Positions 37,901-46,900 of a stretch of DNA of 64,000 bases are shown here, one piece after another. A model generated the notes under the pieces. It worked only from the letters and a program-made list of their open reading frames with translations, was not told the DNA's origin and ran no database searches. This DNA comes from Nelumbo lutea. Taxonomy: Eukaryota > Streptophyta > Magnoliopsida > Proteales > Nelumbonaceae. The stretch is taken from positions 61,244,727 through 61,308,726 of the forward strand of contig JAKGHH010000007.1 of assembly GCA_022828595.1 (NCBI GenBank). Reading direction: 5' to 3'. The translations under genes and the position numbers were made by a program. Each line of letters begins with the position of its first letter. Position 1 is the first letter of the stretch.

Positions 37901-40900
37901 GCAGGGAATGAAATGACAAATGACCCACACAAACATGCCAGAGCATAACTTTATCAGAAAACTCAGATGAAATAGATCTACTGCATGTGTTACAAAATAA
38001 AGTTTGATACAAAAAATGGCATTCATCTTATGAATTAGATGTTCACTTATGCCGAATAAGCTAGGAAATAGAAAGGAAATGCCAAGTAGAATGCCCTCAT
38101 GAATCTATGAAGCGTTAGACTCTAATGCATATTCCACACGAACACATTGTCCATTTAAGAGAGTCCATGCAAAACTGCCTTGCGCTTTTGTTACAGTTCT
38201 CACCTTTAAAACACTAATTGTATTGGTTTGGCTGGATGTTTGTTATCTTCTATCTGATCCCACCACCACTATCAGTCTGTCATTCCTTCTAATATGCATG
38301 TGTTTTTGTTTACCCTTCCTGAGAAAATCCATCTGCACTAGATAGCCAACCTATCATGTAATCTACTGACTACTCTTAACGAAATAAAAGTGCCCAGAAT
38401 GTTTGCTCCATTTTCTAATCTTGTTAACAAGGATGGCCTCCACAAATCTGGAAAACCATTTCACCACCCTCTAGCAAGGAAAGCATTCCCTCTAGCAAAT
38501 TCCAAGATTTTGACAATCTCATTCCCAGCAAAATGAAAGATGGCCAAATTGAAATATTTTTTCTTCTATGAACAGATGGAAAGCCATTAGAACTAAAAAG
38601 GAAGCAATCACAGTCAAGAAAAAAAAAAGTTGTTTTGGGCATCATTGTAGTCTCTTTTTTGCGCTTCATTGATAACTTGTGATATACTGTAATTCTGTAA
38701 CTTGATTTCTCTCTTATTAATAAAGTTAATTTTCCTTGCTGATAAAGAAACAAAAAAAAAAAAGTGATCACAGTCAAGAAGGAAAGAGGAAAAAAATCAA
38801 AATGAAGGAATCTTGAAAACAAGGGTAAAGGGGATAGGTGTAAAAGGAAATACCAAATGAATGAAAAGCTTGGGGAGGGTACAAGATGATTTTTTTATCA
38901 GCAAAAAGAACTGAGAATTTTATTAAAGTGTACTAAATTTTGATAGTACAATAAGTCCGATCAATCCCCACAAGGTACAAATGTTATAATTACGCCCAAA
39001 ATAATTGTTGCCTATTTACCCCTTTTTGGAGGGTACAAGATGATCCAGAATCCCAATAGAGGATCTGATCTGAATTCCGATATGGTCCAAGTTATAACTT
39101 AAAAGTAACATCAAGTTCCTATTGACCATGCCTCTGTTACATTTTTATTACACCCATAAAAAATGTTATAAATATATATTTTTTACAGGGGAGGTGACCA
39201 GCGGTCACCAACCAGATAGAGATGACCACCCTAACAATAAAATTCAAAACAGAATCCTGAAAAACGACTTCCCTCAAAACCAATCTGCTTAAGAAATCAT
39301 TAAGTATTTATCAATAGGATGATTACCATTTATCAAAAAAATCAATAGGATGATTACTTGTAAAGATAGATTTCTTTTATCAGTTCTAGAGGAACTGAAA
39401 TTCACTTTGATGAACCAGATAGAGGAACTAGATGTGAAGGAATCTCAAAGAATCATGAATGTACAAGAAAGAGAATTAAGATGGAGGTTGAAGAAGGAAC
39501 TAGAAAAGGCCCTTTTACAAGAAGAATTCTCTTGGAGGCAGAAATCTAGGTACAAATGGATCAAGGAAGGTGATGGAATGAAGTAGCCAATGGAATGGAA
39601 AAACTCAGTGACCAAACTTGAAGTGGATGGAATGGAACCTGACTCCCAAGAGGAGATAGCCAACTACTTTATAGCTCATTTCAAATTTGTTTTGAGGAAA
39701 CCTCTAGAAAGTAGAGTGGAGCTGGCCGGTTTGGATTGGCCGAGACCTTTTGAAGAAAATAAAGGCTAGTTGGAAAGGAATTTTAAAGATGAAATCCGGC
39801 AAGCAATTTTTTCAATGGATAGATCCAAGGCACCAAGACCATATGGTTTTGTCATGGTTTTCTTCCAAGATTGTTGGAATATAGTTAAAGAAGATCATCT
39901 CAAGGTCTTCAAAGAGTTTGACGATAGGTTTGTCACTAGTCGTGGAGTTAATGCTACATTTCTAGCCTTGGTTCCAAAGAAGAAAGAGGATAAACATCCT
40001 AAAAGTTTTAGATGAATCAGTCTGGTAACTAGCATCTATAAGATTTTGGCTAAAGTCTTGTCTTTGAGGATCAAAAAAGTACATCACTCCCTCATTAGTC
40101 AAGCTCAAGGTGCTTTTGTTCATGGTAGACAAATAAATAATCAAATTTTAATAGCAAATGAATGTGTGGAGGAAATGAGAAGATTTGGTAATCAAGGCTT
40201 TGTTTGCAAATTGGACCTTGAAAAGGCCTATGATTTAGTGGTTTGTAGTTTCTTGTTGGAGGTGCTATGGAAGTGTGGGTTCAGGGATAGATGGTGTAAT
40301 TGGATAAGTGGATGCCTTACATCCTGCCATTACTTGGTTTTAGTCAATGGGATAGTACATGATTTCTTCCTAGCCTATAGGGGCCTAAGACAAGGTGATC
40401 CATTGTCCCCATTCCTATTCATACCGGTTGTTGTTGCTTAGTAGACTTTTATCAGAAACATATAGGGTTGGGTCAGTTAGCGGGTAGAGAATAGGAAGAA
40501 ACCAAATCCCGGTAACTCACCTTCAATTTGTAGATGATATTATAATATTTTGCAAGGTATATGATTTGTTGAGGGTGAGAAATTTGAAGAATCTAATAAT
40601 TCTCTTTGAAAGTGCCTCTAATTTGAAAACCAATTTTGAGAAGAGTTGTGTGGTGGGGCTAAACCTGAAAGGAAGGGAGATGGAGTCTATCATTGCCTAT
40701 TTAGAGTGCACTATTTCTGAGTGGCCCTTGACTTATTTAGGACTTCCCTTAAGTGCTAACCCAAAGGAGAGTCAGTTTTGGAATCCAGTGGTGGAAAAGT
40801 TTGAAAAAGGGTTCGTGGCTTGGAAAAAGAACTATATTTCTTTGGGGAGCAGAGTAACTTTAATCAGGTCCACACTTACCAACCTACCAATTTATTTTCT

Positions 40901-43900
40901 GTCCATCTTTAGGATACCTTCTAGGGAAGGTAAGAGAATAGAAAAATTGATGACAAACTTCTTGTGGGAATCGAGGGAAGAGTAAAAGGATTGCTTGATT
41001 AGATGGGAGGTTGTGACTTGAAATAAGGAAGAAGGGGGTTTAGGGTTAGAGAGCCAAGTTAATAAGAATGAAGCTCTATTAAGAAAATGGCTATAGAGGT
41101 GGCCTTTGGAAAGAAAGAGGTTGTGGCATGAGGTGGCAGCTAGTATCCATGGCTGTTATGAAACTATTTGGGATGTTGGGGTATCTCAACAGGCTTTACT
41201 CACAACACCTTGGAAGGAAATTTTCGCATCCTCCCTAAATTCCTCAAGTTGGTAAGGTATGATGTTTGCTCTGGTAATTCTGTTCTCTTTTGGGAAGATG
41301 TTTGGGTGGGCACTCCTCCTCTGAAAGAAACTTTTCCCCTCCCTTTAGTCTATTTCCTATATAAAAAGGAGTTTGTTTCTAGGTTCCTTTCTCCCCCGGT
41401 TCTCCCATTGTCTCTAAATTGGGATTTTGGGTTTCGCAGAGGTTTGAGGGATGAGGAACTTGCTTGCATCTTTGAGCTTTTACTTCTACTAGATTCTGTT
41501 TGTCTGGACCCCCTTAAACCTTATAGAAAAATTTGGACTTTGGTTTTGAGTAGCTCCTTTACTTGTGCTTCCTTCAAGTCCCTTTGCTCTACTCTATCCC
41601 CTTGTCCCCTTGGGTGTTCCTAGCCAAAGAAACTTGTTTAAGGCCTATTCCCCCTAAAATAGTTGTTTTTTACTGTGAACTTTATTATGGTAAAATTAAT
41701 GCTTTAGATAACCTGCAAAAGAAGAGACCTTACTTGTGTTTGTCCCCAAACTGGTGTACATGCAGAATGAGGATTGTTACCATTTACTGATATCTTGCTT
41801 TTTTGTTGCAGATATTTGGAATTGGGTTTTTATGTTGTTTGGTGCATGTGGAACTTGCCTTCTAAAGTAAATATGATTTTTGATATGTCTATTTTTGGGT
41901 GGCCAATGAAAACAGGGAAGCTTATGTAGAAATGCATCAAAGAAGCTTTTTATGGATTACTTGAGAGGAAAGAATTGCCAAAATATTCCAAGAAAAGGAA
42001 AGAAGCCCTATTGTAGTAAAGGAGCATATCTTGACAAGGGCAATTCTTTGGTTGAAAACTTCATATCTCTTTGTGAATTATTCCTGTGATGATCTTCGAA
42101 GGAGTTGGGCTTGGGCAGCGGTGGCTTCCACAGACTTCAAGAAGAATAGAAGGGATCTTCTCTGGAGGGTGTTGTAAAGCCAACCCTTGATTGGAGTAGT
42201 CAAGGCAACCTAGGACCTTCGGGTATAGAAGGGATCTTGAGGGATAAGGATAGTAGCATTCTTTCCTTATTTTCAGGTCCAGTGGGAGTTGGAGACTCAA
42301 CAAGGGTTGAGATACTAGCTGTTATACAAGGATTATAGATTGCCAACCAACTCGGAGTGGAGAATTTGATAGTTGAGAGAGACTTTAAGATCATAGTGGG
42401 TTGGTTGTTGAATCCAAATACTGATATTTGGGCTATAGAGATCTTAAAAAGTTAAATGGCTTACAAGGAATATGCCAGTCAGATTTCAGTGGGTTAGCAG
42501 ATCGGAAAATGCCTTGGCAGATTCTCTAGCTAAACTAGGGGCTTCTTGGTTTTCTTTGTATTGGGATACCTTATAAATTATATTCTGATAAGAGTTTGGT
42601 TTTTGGATTCATCCCTATGGTAAGGTAACATATAGTGCCTCTTCCTGGGGTGATTGTACTCTTTCTTACTCTTTTTAATAAAAATACCATTCATTCATTA
42701 AAAAAAAAAAAGGAAGATGGAAACTGTAAAAATCATTACCTGAGGAAGGCCAAATATTTTGAGTGCATATTGCCACATAAATTTTCAACTGCATCTTTTA
42801 GGTCCAAAAGCTCACAGCAAAGTTTCCTGATTCCCTGCAAAACAAAGTTACTTACGGTTAATAAAATCTAGCTGTCTTCACAATATATAAAAGCCCAATT
42901 ACCTATGTTACAGTAAGGACATAATATGGACAAGGTGTTGGACATAGAATTTACACCAAAAATCATCGTATCCAAAACAGAAATGGAACCCATTTTGAAG
43001 TGGCCATGAAATATAGTCACTTACAAAGGCTGCTACAAAAGCTCCCTAAGAAGGCAATGATGAAGCTTTCAACAAATGGCTTCAAAAGTATAGAAGAGAT
43101 GAACAAATGAACAAACTATTCGAGAAAACAGCAGTGCTGTCTTTGCCTCAGCAATTGGCATATATCATATACATTATAGCAGTTGTCTACAGGGCTAGGA
43201 CATGCAAGAAGTATTTAACATGTAGATGCATGTCTTTAGTCTTTTGGGGTACTTGAAACATATTAGCAACATATTTATTGGAGATATTTAGCATAATTCA
43301 AATTCAAGTTGCCAAGTTTCTACTGAAGAATAATATCAGGCAGTTATTATACTATAAATACAACAATATTTTACTAAAACCTGTCATTAAACCATAGCTC
43401 CCTAAGATGTAGTTAAAGCAGCCAAGTAACACCGAAGTGTTTTGGCTTTCCAGGGTAAGTCAATGCCTAGGCAAGAATTAGACATCACCAAGGCAACAAA
43501 GTTGAATAAATAAATATATACATATTATATGACGTGAGTATAAACCACACATAAGTATTATATAATTGCATGTTAATAATAAACTATCAGGCACAAATTA
43601 AATCAGTAAATGGTAAAGTGACAAATCAATCTGATTTTTAGAAAAAAAAAAAAAAAGAATGACATGATCTTTATAACCTCTTCTATTCATAGGAGATGCA
43701 CATAAATAACACAAGGATAAGGAGCCCTAAAGTAAATCTATACATATAGACCTATCAATCTAAAATGGGCTACACAGTCATATCGATCTAGAATGGCATT
43801 GTTAGTTATATGTCCCCATTAATATGTGTACAATTAAACCTCCCTTCTAGTTGGTAATATAGGTAATGGCCTCTAAAACACTCATACAAAGCTTTTATTA

Positions 43901-46900
43901 CACCAGTTCCTTTTTTTTTCTCTTCCATGCAACATGACGTCTTAAGCCGCCAAAATGGTAGCAAAGATTTTGTCATTTCGATAACAAAACTACTTAAGAA
44001 ATTCTGTTGTTCTTTTTCTCAACCAATAATAATGGCTATCTACAGGCAACTTCATTCCTATCATAACTCATACCTAGATTTCACATGTAGTTAGTTCTGT
44101 CCTTTTTTTTTTGAGAAGGCAATGTAAAATTGTACCACTATGATCAAAAGAAAGTATACAGCATGTTAGTGCACTGTACAAGAAGCTTCTGTACATATGA
44201 ACACCATTAAAAACTCCCAAAAAAATCAACAGCCAAAAAAGAGCAAGACAAAAGATAATCCTTGAACAAAGGATTGATGCTCAGCCATCCCCTAAGGTTA
44301 CCAAAAATTTGATTGATCAGGACCTCTTCTTGATTTTGCTTTTGTTCAAAAATCCTCCTATTCCTCTCAGTCCAATTGACCCAAATTACAGCCAGAGGGA
44401 TGGCCGACCAAAGGATTTTTCCGTTTTTTGACATACCTCCAATATTCCAGCCTTCAAAAAGGGATTTGACAGAGGCAGGGAAGCATACTTGGTGGAATAT
44501 TGCTTTAAGAAAATGAGACCATACTCTGGCTCAGAACATGCAGTGGATAAATAAGTGATTTGGAGTATCCAACTCTTGGTTACACAGCACAAATGGGTTA
44601 TTAACACCAGCCCCTTCCTGGCCAGCATCTCCTTTGTAAGGAATCCTTCTTTCACTGCCAACCAAGAGAAAACTTGACTTTCGATGGGGCACTCCCACTC
44701 CAAATGGCTTTAATAGGGAAACTGCTGCTGGATTCTGACATCAGACCAAAGTAAAATGATTTAACAGAGAAACTCCCATTGTTAGACAACAGCCATACCC
44801 TTCGATCCGGAAGTAGAGGATTTTTTTAATTTTGCAATAAGGCTAGCAAGTCAGAGACTTGAGAGATTTAATGATCATTAAAATTTCTTCTAAAAGGAGC
44901 CCAAATCATAGAGTCACCATGGATGACATAGGAGGTTGCCACCGAAACCTCTTTGTCCCATGCCAGTGAAAACAAATCGGGATAGACTTCTAAGAGAGGT
45001 TGATCTGTGTTGGTGTGAAAAGTTTAATAAATTCTCACACAACATAATTCACTCAATCAAGTGATTGAGTTTTTATTATTTTGGGTAAGGCCCATTCAGG
45101 GAATCATACGGATTGTTCCCCTTAATTACATATCTACAAGAAAGTAGAGAACACCTTTTGATTCTGACTTGGAGAATGAATGCACAAAACAAAAGATAAG
45201 AACAATATAGTACTTTAAAAGAACTTTTCATTTCTTTTACATCAAGTGTACAAGAATGAGAAGAAAACAAAACTCTACAACAATAAATTTCTCTCTTTTC
45301 TTTTTGATACAAAGAAGATTTCCTTCTCACTCCTTTCTTCACAATAAGCTGTAGTCAATCAAATGAAATTACGATTGTAGACAGCCTTAATCCTTTGGAT
45401 TTTTGCATACAAGAAGGGAACCGTAGTCAATCAAATTGTATATTTGATTGTAGACGATTTTATTCCCCTGTTCTTCATTTTCATTTGAAGGGAACCATAA
45501 TCAGCCTTTGAGAATTAGACTTTAGATGGTTTAATCCCAAGTTTTATCTTGGAAGAGGGACCATAGTCAACCAAGTAGAGGCACCTGGTCATAGATGGTT
45601 TATTTCCCTCTATTTCCTTTCTCAAAACTGAAAATAAAAGAGAGAGAAAGAATGATACCTAGCAGAAGACATATATAGGAAGTATTCGCCGAGAGGACTT
45701 TCCTTTCCCTACCTTTATTAGTGAGACTTCTTTTCCTTCCCTTCCTTCCCTTCCTTCCCTTGAGCACTTCTCTTTTCTTCTCTCTTTATCTTTGCTTTCC
45801 TTAAGAATCTCTTGTGACAATTTTCTCCGAAGAATCCCCTTCTAGCTTCCTTAAGGAGCTTAAATAGGGAGTGGGATAGCTATGTAACTACCTCCTCCTC
45901 CTAGATGAGGGGCACCTGTCCCTCCCACTTAAAGAGAGGGAACTCTCATACGGGACAATTTTTTATAGTTTTGATATTTTGGCTAGCAGACCAGCTAACC
46001 CACTTATTTGGGTTATTAAATTACTAAATATTATTTTGATTAAAAAAATGCCTTAAACAATCTGTATGCCAAATATCTTTCCGAAACTTTAGCCTATCTC
46101 CCACCCTGACTTGTGCTTAATCCCATTAATAAAAAAAGGATAAGCTTTGTAGATTCCCCTCCAAATAACACAGCCATAAGGACAATCAGAGTTAGCTGCA
46201 ACCCACCCATTAATGTGAAGACCATATTTTTGTGCAATAATAGACCTCCACAATTCATTTGGCTCATCAAAAAATCTCTATAGCCACCTGCCTAGGAGTG
46301 CCATATTAAAAGGCTTTAGCTTCCTAATACCCCAGCCCACCCTCTTTAAAAGGTTTGCAAATCTGATCCCAATTCACCAAATGATATTTCTGGGAGTTCT
46401 TCCAGCTGGCCCACAAGAAAGGGGGCATAAAGTACACTGGGATACTCTCTTAATCAAGGTCAATTTACCCCCTTTTGAAAGGTACTTTGCTTTCCAAGAA
46501 GCCAAACCTTCTCCACCACTGGAGTCCATATGCTTTTTGAGGTGCATTTGGCCCCCAAAGGTAAAATACTTACAAGGTAGGGAACCAGATTCACAACCCA
46601 AGAAATCAGCCAGCTTATGAAGATTTTCCACTTCCCCTACCACCATCATCCCACTTTTAGAAAGGTTGATCTTCAGTCCTGTAACCACCTCAAACCAAAC
46701 TAACAAATATCTCAGATGTAACACTTGTTCAGCTTTAGCATGAGAACAAATAAAGTATCATCAGCAAATTGGTGCAGGGAAACTCCCTCACTTGAGGTGT
46801 TGACAGAGGAGCACCCCAAACATCTTATTTAAGCCTTCCATCACAAATTAGAAATAAGAGTGGTGAAAAGAGGTCTCCTTGCCTCAGTCCCCTAGAGCTC

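Noticed and set aside
38424..38822. 132-residue minus frame
   Set aside because: It runs across a LINE tail with its target duplication, so it is a chance frame.
42835..44105. Additional EXO84C exons in intron 1
   Set aside because: Exon 1 and exon 2 join directly in phase as in the known protein (EK-GIRKL), so none is needed.
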